Shown here: positions 27,059 to 36,202 of the stretch, one piece after another
How positions within the stretch are numbered: position 1 is the first letter of the stretch
How the letters are laid out: each line of letters begins with the position of its first letter
Origin: Streptomyces sp. NBC_00525
GTDB lineage: Bacteria > Actinomycetota > Actinomycetes > Streptomycetales > Streptomycetaceae
DNA: 64,000 nt
Reading direction: 5' to 3'
Assembly (NCBI RefSeq): GCF_036346595.1
Contig: NZ_CP107834.1
Location: forward strand, 5,580,001-5,644,000
Program-made: the position numbers and the translations under genes
The notes under the pieces: model-generated
Told to the model about the DNA's origin: nothing
The model's input: only the letters and a program-made list of their open reading frames with translations
The model's database searches: none

Positions 27059-28435
27059 TCAGCGCCACGGGCCCGTCACGGCGAACGTGGTACCGGGCGT
27101 ATACACGTTCACATACATCGTTCCGTAGTCCGGTGCGAATGTGACGCCCGCGAACTCGCCCCACTCCGGGGCCTCCTCGGTGCCGATGTTCTGCCGGCCG
27201 CGAGCCATCGCGTACACCTCGCCGTGCCGGGTCAGCCCGAACACGTGCTGGGCGCCGCCGCCGTCCTCACAGACCATCAGGCCGCCGTCCGGAGCCAGGG
27301 TGATGTTGTCGGGGGATTCGCCGGGGAGTTGGAGGTCGGTGCCCGGCCCGAAGACGACGACCAGCGTCAGCCGTCGGCGCGCCGGATCGTACCGCCACAC
27401 CTGCCCGTAGTGGTCCGCCGCCGAACCCTCGTCGCGGTGCGCGAAGCTGGAGACGAAGTACACGCACGAGCCGCCCCAGTAGCAGCCCTCCAGCTTCTGG
27501 GCGTGGGTGATGCCGCCGCGGCCGAAGTCCTGGAAGCGGATGGGCGTTTCGGTGGCCTGCGGGTCCGGTACGGGAACCCACTCGATGCCCTCGAACACCG
27601 TCCCGGTCTCCTGGACGGCCGACAGGTCGGGCACCCCCGGCACCCGCATCGCCTCCAGCCGGCCGCCCGCCCGCAGCGACCCCGTACCGCCCAGCGGCCT
27701 CCTCGGCAGGAAGCGGTAGAAGAGGCCGAACGGTTTCTCGAAGGCGTCCTCCGTCTCGTACACCGTCCCGTCGCGCGGGTCGATCGCGACGGCCTCGTGC
27801 TGGAAGCGGCCCATCGCGGTCAGCGGTACGGCGCCGGTGCGGCGCGGATCGGCGCCGTCCACCTCGAAGATGTAGCCGTGGTCCTTGGTGTAGCCGTTGG
27901 TGCCCGCCCGGTCCTCGGTCTCCTCGCAGGTCAGCCAGGTGTTCCACGGGGTGCGCCCGCCCGCGCAGTTGACCGCGGTACCGGCGATGGCGACGCGCTC
28001 GGACAGTACCCGGCCGCGGCCGTCCAGCTCCAGCGCCGTACACCCGCCCTTGCCCATCGGGTCGTACGTGAGCCCCGGCACGGTCGGTACGGGGATCGCG
28101 GCGTCCACCCGGTTCTCGTGGTTGCGCACCAGCCGGACCCGCCCGCCCCGGCCGGCGAACGCCGCCATGCCGTCGCAGTGGCTGGGCACCCGGCCCTCGC
28201 CGGAGCGGAGCGGGTCGCCCTCGCGGGACAGCACCCGGTAGCGGAATCCTTTCGGCAGGTCCAGGAGGCCGTCCGGGTCCGGGACGAGCGGGCCGTATCC
28301 GCCGTGCCCGCGCGCGGCGGCACTGCCCGCGAACAGCTCGGTGAACGCCCCGGTGAAGGCGATGGAGACGGCGGCGGCACCGCTCGTGGCGAGCACGCTC
28401 CGGCGGGATGGAAGGGGGCGGGGTGCGACTGACAT
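27059..28435 (-). CDS. PhoX-type alkaline phosphatase (DUF839), Tat-exported
   Basis: Protein of 458 residues. The N-terminus has a twin-arginine signal (PSRRSVLATSG) with a hydrophobic stretch and an AARG cleavage region. The body is a PhoX-type beta-propeller with VRNHENRVD, LTCEETED, ETEDAFEKPFGLFYRF and ISPDN-like SPDNITLAPDGGLMVCEDGG, rich in acidic metal-binding residues. PhoX enzymes use Ca/Fe to hydrolyse phosphate monoesters outside the cell; related DUF839 proteins are of unknown activity. ATG at 28435 follows AGGGAG. No Pho box was identified in the 252 bp upstream. Confidence 0.87.
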   Translation of the reverse strand: MSVAPRPLPSRRSVLATSGAAAVSIAFTGAFTELFAGSAAARGHGGYGPLVPDPDGLLDLPKGFRYRVLSREGDPLRSGEGRVPSHCDGMAAFAGRGGRVRLVRNHENRVDAAIPVPTVPGLTYDPMGKGGCTALELDGRGRVLSERVAIAGTAVNCAGGRTPWNTWLTCEETEDRAGTNGYTKDHGYIFEVDGADPRRTGAVPLTAMGRFQHEAVAIDPRDGTVYETEDAFEKPFGLFYRFLPRRPLGGTGSLRAGGRLEAMRVPGVPDLSAVQETGTVFEGIEWVPVPDPQATETPIRFQDFGRGGITHAQKLEGCYWGGSCVYFVSSFAHRDEGSAADHYGQVWRYDPARRRLTLVVVFGPGTDLQLPGESPDNITLAPDGGLMVCEDGGGAQHVFGLTRHGEVYAMARGRQNIGTEEAPEWGEFAGVTFAPDYGTMYVNVYTPGTTFAVTGPWR

Positions 28436-28632
28436 GGGCAACTCCCTGCTGGGGGACAGGTGGCATGGCTTCGTCAAGAGCTGGCCTGCCCGTTCGAGGC
28501 CACCGCTGAACGTTGCCACGCCGGGCAGTCCGGACCGGCGCCGACGCTCCGGGCGGGCGGCAGACGGCAGACGCGGCCGTCGCCCGGCCGGGTGCCGGGC
28601 CCCGGCCGGGTGGGCCGGCCCCGCGCGAATGA

Positions 28633-28677
28633 CGGTGTCCCCGGGACCGGCGGTGGACGCCGGCCCCGGGGACACCG
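28633..28677 (-). terminator. Long hairpin after the OsmC gene
   Basis: 28633-28652 pairs with 28658-28677 over 20 positions with one A-C mismatch and loop GTGGA, beginning 10 bp past the OsmC stop. Confidence 0.8.
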
Positions 28678-28687
28678 GGGAGTGCGA

Positions 28688-29113
28688 TCAGGCGAGCGAG
28701 GCGCTCAGCGTGATCGTGGTGCCGGAAAGCGCCTGGCTGACTGGGCAGTTCGCCTTGGCGTCCTCCGCCGCCTTGGTGAAGGCCGCCTCGTCCAGACCGG
28801 GCACCTCGCCGACGACGGTGAGGTGGATGCCGGTGATGCCGGTGCCGGGCTGGAAGGTGACCTCGGCCTTGGTGTCCAGCCGGGCCGGCGGCGTGCCGGC
28901 ACCGGCGAGGCCGTGCGACAGCGCCATCGAGAAGCAGCTGGAGTGGGCCGCGGCGATCAGCTCCTCCGGGCTGGTCTTCCCGTTCGCCTGCTCGGCACGG
29001 GACGGCCAGGAGACCGGGTAGTCGCCGATCCCGGAGGAGTCGAACGTGACGACGCCCGTGCCCTCGGTCAGATTGCCTTCCCAGACCGTGTGCGCCTGAC
29101 GCGTGGTAGCCAT
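28688..29113 (-). CDS. osmC: OsmC-family peroxiredoxin
   Basis: Protein of 141 residues that reduces organic hydroperoxides. The two catalytic cysteines are in AHSSCFSMALSHGL and AKANCPVSQAL, with the typical strand TAHTVWEGNL at the N-terminus. Sequence flavour is closer to OsmC than to Ohr. Monocistronic, ending at the hairpin 28633-28677; upstream is the ZapE-like gene (93 bp). Confidence 0.92.
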   Translation of the reverse strand: MATTRQAHTVWEGNLTEGTGVVTFDSSGIGDYPVSWPSRAEQANGKTSPEELIAAAHSSCFSMALSHGLAGAGTPPARLDTKAEVTFQPGTGITGIHLTVVGEVPGLDEAAFTKAAEDAKANCPVSQALSGTTITLSASLA

Positions 29114-29206
29114 GCTGGTTCCCTTCGAACGGAATGCGCGGTTGTACGGGGACGGCGGAGCACGGCGTCGTGTTCCGCCGGGTGGTACGTCCTTACGCCC
29201 CCGAAC

Positions 29207-30301
29207 CTACTGCGCCACCAGCTCCTTCGCGTCACGCGCCAGCGCGGTGAGACGGGAGATCGCCCGGAAATACTTCTTCCGGTACCCGCCGTTCAGCATC
29301 TCCTCACTGAACAGCCGGTCGAACGGCACCCCGGACGCGAGGACCGGCACCTCCCGGTCGTACAGCCGGTCCGCGAGCACCACGAGCCGCAGCGCGGTCG
29401 ACTGGTCCGGCACCGCCCGCACCTCGGTCAGGCACACCGCCGCCAGCCCGTCCGTCAGCGCCCCGTACCGGCTGGGGTGGACGCGCGCCAGATGGTCCAG
29501 GAGCGCCGGGAAGTCGTCCAGGCTGGCGCCCGGCGTGGCGTACGCGGCCTTGGTGACCTGCTCGTCCGAGTACGGCGGCGGGGCCTCGGGCAGACCGCGG
29601 TGGCGGTAGTCCTCGCCGTCGATGCGCAGCGGCCGGAAGTGCGCCGACAGACCTTGGATCTCGCGCAGGAAGTCGGCGGCGGCGAACCGGCCCTCGCCCA
29701 GCTTGCCGGGCAGCGTGTTGGAGGTCGCGGCCAGCGCGACGCCCTCCTCCACCAGCCGGCTCAGCAGCGAGGACACCAGCACGGTGTCGCCCGGATCGTC
29801 CAGCTCGAACTCGTCGATGCACAGCAGCCGGTGCCCGCTCAGGGTCCGTACGGTCTGCTGGAAGCCCAGCGCGCCCACCAGGTTCGTCAGCTCGACGAAG
29901 GTGCCGAAAGCTTTCAGCGAGGGCGCGGCCGGGGTGGCGTGCCAGAGGGAGGCGAGCAGATGGGTCTTGCCGACCCCGTACCCGCCGTCGAGATACACCC
30001 CGCGCGGCCCGGCCGGCGCGGCCGCCGCCTTCCGGCCGAACCACTTGCGCTTCCCCGCCCCGGAGGCGTGAGCCCCGCCGAGCCCGGCGGCGAAGTCGCT
30101 CAGCACCCGGACCGCCTCGGTCTGGCTCGGCTGGTTCGGGTCGGGCACGTACGTATCGAAACGCACCGAGTCGAAGCGCGGCGGCGGCACCATCTCGGCG
30201 ACCAGGCGGTCGGCGGGGACGTGCGGCTCGCGGGCGCACAGGGACAGCGGGGCCGCTTCGGCTATGGGGCTGGACCCCGGCGCGGCGTAGGAGGACGACA
30301 C
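29207..30301 (-). CDS. zapE: AFG1/ZapE-like ATPase
   Basis: Protein of about 364 residues with Walker A GGYGVGKTHLLASLW, Walker B LLCIDEFELDD and a sensor-type segment ALAATSNTLPG. AFG1/ZapE ATPases act in cell division and protein quality control in proteobacteria and mitochondria; the streptomycete role is not established. The start is uncertain. GTG at 30301 (SSSYAAPGSSP) is preferred; starts at 30328 or 30340 would collide with the divergent reductase gene at 30339. The N-terminus APLSLCAREPHVPADRL is well conserved. Confidence 0.85.
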   Translation of the reverse strand: MSSSYAAPGSSPIAEAAPLSLCAREPHVPADRLVAEMVPPPRFDSVRFDTYVPDPNQPSQTEAVRVLSDFAAGLGGAHASGAGKRKWFGRKAAAAPAGPRGVYLDGGYGVGKTHLLASLWHATPAAPSLKAFGTFVELTNLVGALGFQQTVRTLSGHRLLCIDEFELDDPGDTVLVSSLLSRLVEEGVALAATSNTLPGKLGEGRFAAADFLREIQGLSAHFRPLRIDGEDYRHRGLPEAPPPYSDEQVTKAAYATPGASLDDFPALLDHLARVHPSRYGALTDGLAAVCLTEVRAVPDQSTALRLVVLADRLYDREVPVLASGVPFDRLFSEEMLNGGYRKKYFRAISRLTALARDAKELVAQ

Positions 30302-30338
30302 AACCGTCAAGCTTACGACCCGTGTCACACTGCCGGAC

Positions 30339-31103
30339 ATGCGACGCCTGTTCCCTGTGACCGACCTGACAGCGGCCGACGCCCCCCACGCGTGGAGCCT
30401 GGACGAGCTGGCCGACGCCTACGCCTACCCCGCGACGGACGGGCCCTGGCTGCGCGCCAACATGGTGTCCACCCTGGACGGGGCCGCCCAGCACGACGGC
30501 CGCTCGCAGCCCATCTCCTGCGAGAGCGACATGCGGATCTTCGGCACCCTGCGCGGCCTGGCCGACGTGGTGATCGCGGGCGCCGAGACCGTACGCCAGG
30601 AGGGTTACCGTCCGGCGCGGGCGCGGGACGCCTTCGCGGCGCGGCGGGCGGCGGCCGGCCAGACCGTCGCCCCGGCCGTCGCGGTGGTCAGCGGCAGCCT
30701 GGACCTCGACTTCTCGCTCCCGCTCTTCGTCTCGCCGCTGGTCCCGACGCTGGTGCTGACCGGGGCGGGCGCGCCCCCGGACCGGATCGAGACGGCCCGG
30801 AAGGCAGGCGCCGAGGTGGTGATCGCGGGGGAGGGCTCGCGGGTGGACCCCGCCCGCGCGGTGCGGGAGCTGGCCGACCGGGGGCTGCGGCGGCTGCTGA
30901 CGGAGGGCGGGCCCCGGCTGCTCGGGCAGTTCGTGGCCCATGGCGTGCTGGACGAGCTGTGCCTGACCGTCGCCCCGCTGCTCACGGCCGGTGACGCCCA
31001 GCGGATCGCGGGCGGCCCCTCGGTGGCCGTGCCGAAACGATTCGCCCTGGCATCGCTGCTGGAGGAGGACGGGTTCCTGTTCTCCCGCTACCGCCGGAGC
31101 TGA
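30339..31103 (+). CDS. Pyrimidine reductase family protein (RibD C-terminal domain)
   Basis: Protein of 254 residues with the dihydrofolate-reductase-like RibD-C fold: RANMVSTLDGAAQHDGRS (substrate/NADPH region), DVVIAGAETVRQEGYRP, and LRRLLTEGGPRLLGQFVA. The deaminase half of RibD is absent. It could reduce a riboflavin-pathway pyrimidine or a related substrate, but no rib genes are adjacent. ATG at 30339 is 37 bp from the start of the divergent zapE-like gene, so promoters must overlap the 5' ends. It ends at a hairpin with a T-rich tail. Confidence 0.85.
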   Translation: MRRLFPVTDLTAADAPHAWSLDELADAYAYPATDGPWLRANMVSTLDGAAQHDGRSQPISCESDMRIFGTLRGLADVVIAGAETVRQEGYRPARARDAFAARRAAAGQTVAPAVAVVSGSLDLDFSLPLFVSPLVPTLVLTGAGAPPDRIETARKAGAEVVIAGEGSRVDPARAVRELADRGLRRLLTEGGPRLLGQFVAHGVLDELCLTVAPLLTAGDAQRIAGGPSVAVPKRFALASLLEEDGFLFSRYRRS

Positions 31104-31144
31104 TTCCGGAGCTGATTTTCGTACCCCTGAGCCCGACCGGCCGT

Positions 31145-31169
31145 ACCGGAACGGCGATTCCGGTTTCTT
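31145..31169 (+). terminator. Intrinsic terminator after the RibD-C gene
   Basis: Stem ACCGGAA / TTCCGGT (31145-31151, 31158-31164) with a 6-nt loop, followed by TTCTTGG; 42 bp past the stop. Confidence 0.65.
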
Positions 31170-31282
31170 GGCCCGCGTCGACCTTGTCGGGGCAATCAGC
31201 GGAATATCACGTTCCGGTTAGCGTTCCGTGGGCAGAATGGATCTCGCAGACCCCGTGCGAGCGCGGGGAAGGATGGTTTCAG

Positions 31283-31304
31283 CAGCGACCGGCGACGGTC
31301 GCTG
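31283..31304 (+). promoter_or_regulatory. Hairpin directly before the ribosome-binding site of the 31322 gene
   Basis: CAGCGACC / GGTCGCTG form a perfect 8-bp stem around GGCGAC. The purine-rich ribosome-binding site GAAGAGAAGGG starts at its 3' end. It could modulate translation or protect the 5' end; function is inferred only from position. Confidence 0.4.
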
Positions 31305-31321
31305 AAGAGAAGGGCTCTGTG

Positions 31322-31792
31322 GTGTTCACCAGCGTTTTGATGATCGAGAAGGCCCTCACCTCCGAGGACGTCGAATTCGTCACCACCCTGCACGGCGATG
31401 AGCGCACCTCCTTCGTCGTCCTCATGCAGCCGCGCGGCTACCAGGCGGACGTGCTGCTGCGGGCCATCGACGACCTGGCGATGGGCGAACTGAAGGAAGC
31501 GGCCCGCGAGAGCGAGGAGCCCGAGGGCAAGAGCGCCCGGGACTCCGCCGCGCTCGCCCTGGAGGTGTCCCTGGAGGCACTGCGCCAGGCGGGCTCCGAA
31601 GCCGTCGGACAGGTGATCGAGAACCATCCCCTGGACAAGCTCACCACTGTGGTCGAGGAGTCCGAGGCCGACGAGGTCATCGTGCTGACCGCCCCCCACT
31701 ACGTCGAGGAGTTCTTCCACCGCGACTGGGCCTCCCGCGCCCGTCACAAGGTCGGCGTCCCGGTGCTCAAGCTCTTCGCGCACAGCGAATAG
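31322..31792 (+). CDS. Conserved actinobacterial protein (universal-stress-like)
   Basis: Protein of 156 residues, soluble, with alternating beta/alpha pattern: TSVLMIEKALTSEDVEFVTTLHG, TSFVVLMQPRG, EADEVIVLTAPHYVEEFF and a C-terminal GVPVLKLFAHS. It resembles a universal-stress/HUP-like fold but lacks an obvious nucleotide motif. I recall Streptomyces homologues carrying an unsupported label of indole-3-glycerol phosphate synthase; nothing here supports that enzyme. Start: GTG at 31322 (GTG 31319 also possible), both after GAAGAGAAGGG. It lies 67 bp upstream of murC. Confidence 0.75.
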   Translation: MFTSVLMIEKALTSEDVEFVTTLHGDERTSFVVLMQPRGYQADVLLRAIDDLAMGELKEAARESEEPEGKSARDSAALALEVSLEALRQAGSEAVGQVIENHPLDKLTTVVEESEADEVIVLTAPHYVEEFFHRDWASRARHKVGVPVLKLFAHSE

Positions 31793-31859
31793 GCTGGGCC
31801 CGCGGCCAGGAGTGGCACCCGAGCCGCACCGAACCCACTCGAAACCCGCAGGAGCACAG

Positions 31860-33257
31860 ATGGCACCCGGCATTCCCGCCGCCATGGAACGACCGCACTT
31901 CATCGGCATCGGCGGCGCCGGAATGTCGGGCATCGCCAAGATCCTCGCCCAGCGCGGCGCGAAGGTCGCCGGCAGCGACGCCAAGGAGTCCCCCACCGCC
32001 GACGCCCTGCGCGCCCTCGGCGCCACCGTCCACATCGGACACGCCGCCGCACACCTGGCCGACGACGCCTCCTGCGTGGTCGTCTCCAGCGCCATCCGCG
32101 CCGACAACCCGGAGCTGGTGCGCGCCGCCGAGCTGTCGGTCCCCGTCGTCCACCGCTCCGACGCCCTGGCCTCCCTGATGGGTGGCCTGCGCTCCATCGC
32201 CGTCGCCGGCACCCACGGCAAGACCACCACCACCTCGATGCTCGCCGTCGCCCTCGGTGAACTGGGCCTCGACCCCTCGTACGCCATCGGCGGCGACCTC
32301 GCCGGACCCGGCACCAACGCCGCGCACGGCGAGGGCGACATCTTCGTCGCCGAGGCCGACGAGAGCGACCGGAGCTTCCAGAAGTACGACCCCGACGTCG
32401 CGATCGTCCTCAACGTCGAGCTGGACCACCACGCCAACTACGCCTCGATGGACGAGATCCACGAGTCCTTCGAGACCTTCGCCGGCAAGATCGTCCCCGG
32501 CGGCACCCTGGTCGTCTCCGCCGACCAGTCCGGCGCCACCGAGCTGACCCGCCGGGTCCGCGAGACGCTGCCCGCGCTCACCGTCGTCACCTACGGCGAG
32601 GCCGAGGACGCCGACGTACGCGTGCACAAGATCACCCCGCGCGGTCTGACCAGCGAGGTCACCCTCGTCCTGGGCGGCAAGTTCCTCACCTTCACCGTCT
32701 CCGTCCCCGGCCGCCACTACGCGCTCAACGCGGTCGCCGCCCTCGCCGCGGGCATCGCCCTCGGCATCCCCGCCCACAACCTCGCCTCTGCCCTGGGCAA
32801 GTACACCGGGGTCAAGCGCCGCCTCCAGCTCAAGGGCGAGGCGGCCGGCGTCCAGGTCATCGACAGCTACGCCCACCACCCGACCGAGATGACCGCCGAC
32901 CTGGAGGCCATGCGCGGCGCCGCCTCCGAGGCCCGCCTCCTCGTCGTCTTCCAGCCCCACCTCTTCTCCCGCACCCGCGAACTCGGCACCGAGATGGGCC
33001 GGGCCCTCGCCCTCGCCGACGCCTCCGTGGTCCTGGACATCTACCCGGCCCGCGAGGACCCGCTCCCCGGCGTCACCAGCGCCCTGATCATCGACGCCGC
33101 CACGGCCGCCGGCGCAGACGTCACCGCCGTCCACGACAAGGCGGAGGTTCCGGCGGTCGTCGCGGGAATGGCGAAGCCCGGCGACCTCGTTCTCACCATG
33201 GGAGCGGGCGACGTCACCGACCTCGGCCCGCGCATCCTGGACCACCTGTCGAGCTGA
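31860..33257 (+). CDS. murC: UDP-N-acetylmuramate--L-alanine ligase
   Basis: Adds L-Ala to UDP-MurNAc with ATP in cytoplasmic peptidoglycan precursor synthesis. 465 residues. N-terminal nucleotide-sugar domain motif HFIGIGGAGMSGIAKIL, ATP-binding AVAGTHGKTTTTSM, then EADESDRSF and the C-terminal IDSYAHHPTEM. ATG at 31860 follows GCAGGAG. Unlike most mur genes it is outside the dcw cluster, which is usual in Streptomyces. msrB follows after 10 bp and is probably co-transcribed. Confidence 0.97.
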   Translation: MAPGIPAAMERPHFIGIGGAGMSGIAKILAQRGAKVAGSDAKESPTADALRALGATVHIGHAAAHLADDASCVVVSSAIRADNPELVRAAELSVPVVHRSDALASLMGGLRSIAVAGTHGKTTTTSMLAVALGELGLDPSYAIGGDLAGPGTNAAHGEGDIFVAEADESDRSFQKYDPDVAIVLNVELDHHANYASMDEIHESFETFAGKIVPGGTLVVSADQSGATELTRRVRETLPALTVVTYGEAEDADVRVHKITPRGLTSEVTLVLGGKFLTFTVSVPGRHYALNAVAALAAGIALGIPAHNLASALGKYTGVKRRLQLKGEAAGVQVIDSYAHHPTEMTADLEAMRGAASEARLLVVFQPHLFSRTRELGTEMGRALALADASVVLDIYPAREDPLPGVTSALIIDAATAAGADVTAVHDKAEVPAVVAGMAKPGDLVLTMGAGDVTDLGPRILDHLSS

Positions 33258-33267
33258 AGGAGCCACC

Positions 33268-33672
33268 GTGCCGTACGACGTCGAGAAGCCGGACGAACAG
33301 TGGCGGGAGGACCTCACCGCCGCCGAGTACGCGGTGCTGCGCAAGGCCGGCACCGAACCCGCGTTCACCGGTGAGTACACCGACACCAAGACCGCCGGGA
33401 TCTACTCCTGCCGGGCCTGCGGCGCGGAGCTGTTCCGCTCCGACACCAAGTTCGAGTCGCACTGCGGCTGGCCGTCCTTCTACGACCCCAAGGACACCGA
33501 CGCGGTCGAACTGATCCAGGACCGCAGCCACGGCATGGTCCGCACCGAGGTCCGCTGCGCCCGCTGCGGCTCCCACCTGGGCCATGTCTTCGAGGGCGAG
33601 GGCTACCCGACCCCCACCGACCAGCGGTACTGCATCAACTCCATCTCCCTGCGGCTGACCCCGGAGTCCTGA
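33268..33672 (+). CDS. msrB: Peptide-methionine (R)-S-oxide reductase
   Basis: Repairs methionine-R-sulfoxide in proteins. 134 residues. Two zinc-binding pairs, YSCRACGAEL and VRCARCGSHL, plus the catalytic Cys in QRYCINSISL. The start is GTG at 33268 after AAGGAG. It is 10 bp downstream of murC and is followed by a hairpin. Confidence 0.96.
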   Translation: MPYDVEKPDEQWREDLTAAEYAVLRKAGTEPAFTGEYTDTKTAGIYSCRACGAELFRSDTKFESHCGWPSFYDPKDTDAVELIQDRSHGMVRTEVRCARCGSHLGHVFEGEGYPTPTDQRYCINSISLRLTPES

Positions 33673-33680
33673 CCCGGCCA

Positions 33681-33716
33681 CCCGTACGGGACCGGCACCC
33701 GCCGGCCCCGTACGGG
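33681..33716. terminator. Bidirectional terminator between msrB and the GAP1 gene
   Basis: 33681-33696 pairs with 33701-33716 with one mismatch around loop ACCC, 8 bp after msrB and 26 bp after the convergent gene's stop. Confidence 0.75.
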
Positions 33717-33742
33717 CCCGCCCTACCCGGCGCCCCGTACGC

Positions 33743-36202
33743 TCAGCCCCGCCGCACCCGGCCCGCGATCCGCCGGCCCAGCCGGCCCAGCGTGCCGCGC
33801 TCCCGGCGGTTCCAGTCCCGGAACGCCTCCGCCCGGCCGCTGCTCCCCGACCGCCCGACCGCCTCCTCGACCGCCGCCACCCGGTCGGCCGGCAGCCCGC
33901 GCACCACCGGCCGCAGCACCTCGTCCAGCAGCCCGGCGGCGGTCTCGCTCCACACCCGGCCCGCATGCGGATGGGCCGTCCAGACCGTGAAGCAGTCGGC
34001 CGCGTATCCGGGATCGGCGGCCAGCCGGGCCCGTACGCCGTCCCCGCGCGCCGCCCGCGCGTAGGCGCCGATCAGATCCGCGTCCCCGCTGTGCACCAGC
34101 GCGTACAGCTCGGCGTCCGGCCGCTCCGGCGCCAGCAGCCGCCCGGCCACCGCGTCGCACGCCTGCCCCAGCACACCCGGCTCCACCGGCTCCGCCTCCG
34201 CGCGCAGCGCCGCCACCCGCTCCGCCCACTCCGGCTCCGCCGCGCCCGAGCGCACCTCACGGGCGAACTCCAGGAGCTGGAGGGCCGCCCGCGTCCGGCC
34301 CCCGGTCTCCTGCGGAAAGCCGCGCAGCAGCTCGTGGGCCAGCTCCGGCGCATCCCCGTCCGCCGCCCCGGAGCCCAGCGCGGCGGCCACCAGACGCTGC
34401 CAGGTACCGGCCGCCCGGTGCGCGTCGGAGGTCGCCGCCTCCAGCAGCAGCCGGGCCTCGGCCGGCGCCGGCGCCTCCTCGCCCCACACCAGGCCCACGG
34501 CCGTCCGCAGCACCAGCGGCTCCGCGAACGGGGAGACCCCGCCGGCCCGCAGAATCCGCTGGAGCGCCGCCACCCGGTCGTCGCCGCAGTCGGACCGGGC
34601 CTCCGGCGCCCCGGCGCACATCCGCAGATGCGGCAGCGCCTGGGTGCCGGTGAACGGCAGCGGCACCCGGCTCAGCAGCTCCTCCACCGCCGCCGGGCCG
34701 TCCGGCGCGATCCGGTCGAGCGCGCCCAGCAGGGCGGTCCGGACGTCGAACTGCTCGTCCATCAGCTCCAGCAGCGCCGCCGCCCAGCCCGGCGTGCCCA
34801 TTCCCGTCCCGCCGGCGGCGTCCGGCAGCAGCGCGGGCGCCAGCCGGTCCACGACGGCGGGCAGCAGCTCGGCGCAGTCCACCCCCAGCAGCCGGGCCAC
34901 CCGCAGCAGCTGCACCGTACGGGCCACGTCCAGACCGACGCCCGCGCCGCCCAGCTCCGTCCGGATCTCCGGCCCCAGGACCTCGGCGACGGCCGCGCCC
35001 TCGGGCCCGCTGAACGCGGTGCGGCCGGGCAGCTCCAGCGAGCCGTTGCCGCCGCGCACCGCCTCCGTCACCAGCATCGCGGCGAGCGGGGCGGTGGTGG
35101 TCACGGGGGAGCGGCCGTCGAGCGCGGCGAACAGCCGTCCGGCGGCGTCGAACTCGGGCCCGGAGCGGTCGTCCACGCCGGGCGCGGTCAGCGCGTCGAC
35201 CAGCTGCCGGGTCCGCTTCCCGTCCAGGGCGTACGGCCGCTCCGCCGCCCAGTCGGCCGCCGCCGCGCGCTCCCCGGTGCCCAGCGGTATGCCCGCGCAC
35301 AGGGCGGTCACCGCCAGCGGGCCCGCCGCGAACGGCTCGCCGGGCAGCGCCGCCGCCTCCCGGAACAGCTCGGGCGCCCGGCCGCGCCAGATCCGGGCGG
35401 CCGTCCGGGCCCAGACGTCGTCCACCGGCTCGTCCGGGCGCGGGCCGCCGCACACATGCACGCACAGCCCGGAGTCCGCCAGGTCGTCGGCGTCCTCGGG
35501 GAGCACGCCGACGACCTGCTGGGCGGCGTCGCGCGGGCGGCGGGTGTACGTGGTGAAGGTCAGGTTCTCGGCGAGCCCGTCCGGCAGGGCGTACCCGGCG
35601 AGCGCGAGCCAGCGCGCGACGTCGGCGCTGTGGCGTTCGACGAGCACGACCCGCTCCGGAGCCCCGGGCCCGTGGAGCCTGCGCAGGTCGGACAGCACAC
35701 CGGCCAGCCAGGGGCCGCGCGCGACGGCGAAGTCGTTGAGGGTCTCGCGCTCGCGGGCCTCGTGCCCGGTCACGGCGGGCGGCGCGGCCGACGGGTCGGG
35801 CAGCGGGCGCTGCGGGACGGCGGCGGCCCAGCGGCCGGAGCGGCAGGCGGTGAGCGGCAGCATGCCGCCGGGGAGCCGGGTGCCGGCGGGCAGGTGGACG
35901 GCGTGCGCGTGGAAGCCCGCGGCGGACGAGCGGGCGGAGCGGACGGCGACGGTTCGGGCGAGCAGCCGGCTGCCGTCGGACAGCACGCTGAAGCTGAGCG
36001 CCTCGGGCAGGGCCCGCAGATCTGCGTCCGTGAGCCGGTCCGGGGTGCCGCGCGGTGGCTCGTACGCCAGGAGCGGTCCCGCCTCGGTCAGCACGGACGC
36101 CGGTATGGAGGGGTCCACCGCCGCGAACCGGCCGGCCGTGCCGCCGTCCTCGCCGGTTCCGTCCCCGTCCGCCGAGGTGTAGTGCAACTGTGCGAGGCTC
36201 AT
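33743..36202 (-). CDS. GTPase-associated protein 1 (GAP1)-related protein
   Basis: Protein of 819 residues, soluble. The N-terminal region (about 1-140: LAQLHYTSADGDGTG, PRGTPDRLTDADLRALPEALSFSVL) and the middle (NDFAVARGPWLAGVLSDLRRLHG, YALPDGLAENLTFTTYTRRPRDA) match the GAP1-N and GAP1-M modules described near GTPases in predicted bacterial conflict or trafficking systems. The C-terminal half is Ala/Leu/Arg-rich and helical. No GTPase or partner gene is adjacent, so this is a stand-alone copy. Codon use matches the neighbours. ATG at 36202. Confidence 0.75.
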   Translation of the reverse strand: MSLAQLHYTSADGDGTGEDGGTAGRFAAVDPSIPASVLTEAGPLLAYEPPRGTPDRLTDADLRALPEALSFSVLSDGSRLLARTVAVRSARSSAAGFHAHAVHLPAGTRLPGGMLPLTACRSGRWAAAVPQRPLPDPSAAPPAVTGHEARERETLNDFAVARGPWLAGVLSDLRRLHGPGAPERVVLVERHSADVARWLALAGYALPDGLAENLTFTTYTRRPRDAAQQVVGVLPEDADDLADSGLCVHVCGGPRPDEPVDDVWARTAARIWRGRAPELFREAAALPGEPFAAGPLAVTALCAGIPLGTGERAAAADWAAERPYALDGKRTRQLVDALTAPGVDDRSGPEFDAAGRLFAALDGRSPVTTTAPLAAMLVTEAVRGGNGSLELPGRTAFSGPEGAAVAEVLGPEIRTELGGAGVGLDVARTVQLLRVARLLGVDCAELLPAVVDRLAPALLPDAAGGTGMGTPGWAAALLELMDEQFDVRTALLGALDRIAPDGPAAVEELLSRVPLPFTGTQALPHLRMCAGAPEARSDCGDDRVAALQRILRAGGVSPFAEPLVLRTAVGLVWGEEAPAPAEARLLLEAATSDAHRAAGTWQRLVAAALGSGAADGDAPELAHELLRGFPQETGGRTRAALQLLEFAREVRSGAAEPEWAERVAALRAEAEPVEPGVLGQACDAVAGRLLAPERPDAELYALVHSGDADLIGAYARAARGDGVRARLAADPGYAADCFTVWTAHPHAGRVWSETAAGLLDEVLRPVVRGLPADRVAAVEEAVGRSGSSGRAEAFRDWNRRERGTLGRLGRRIAGRVRRG

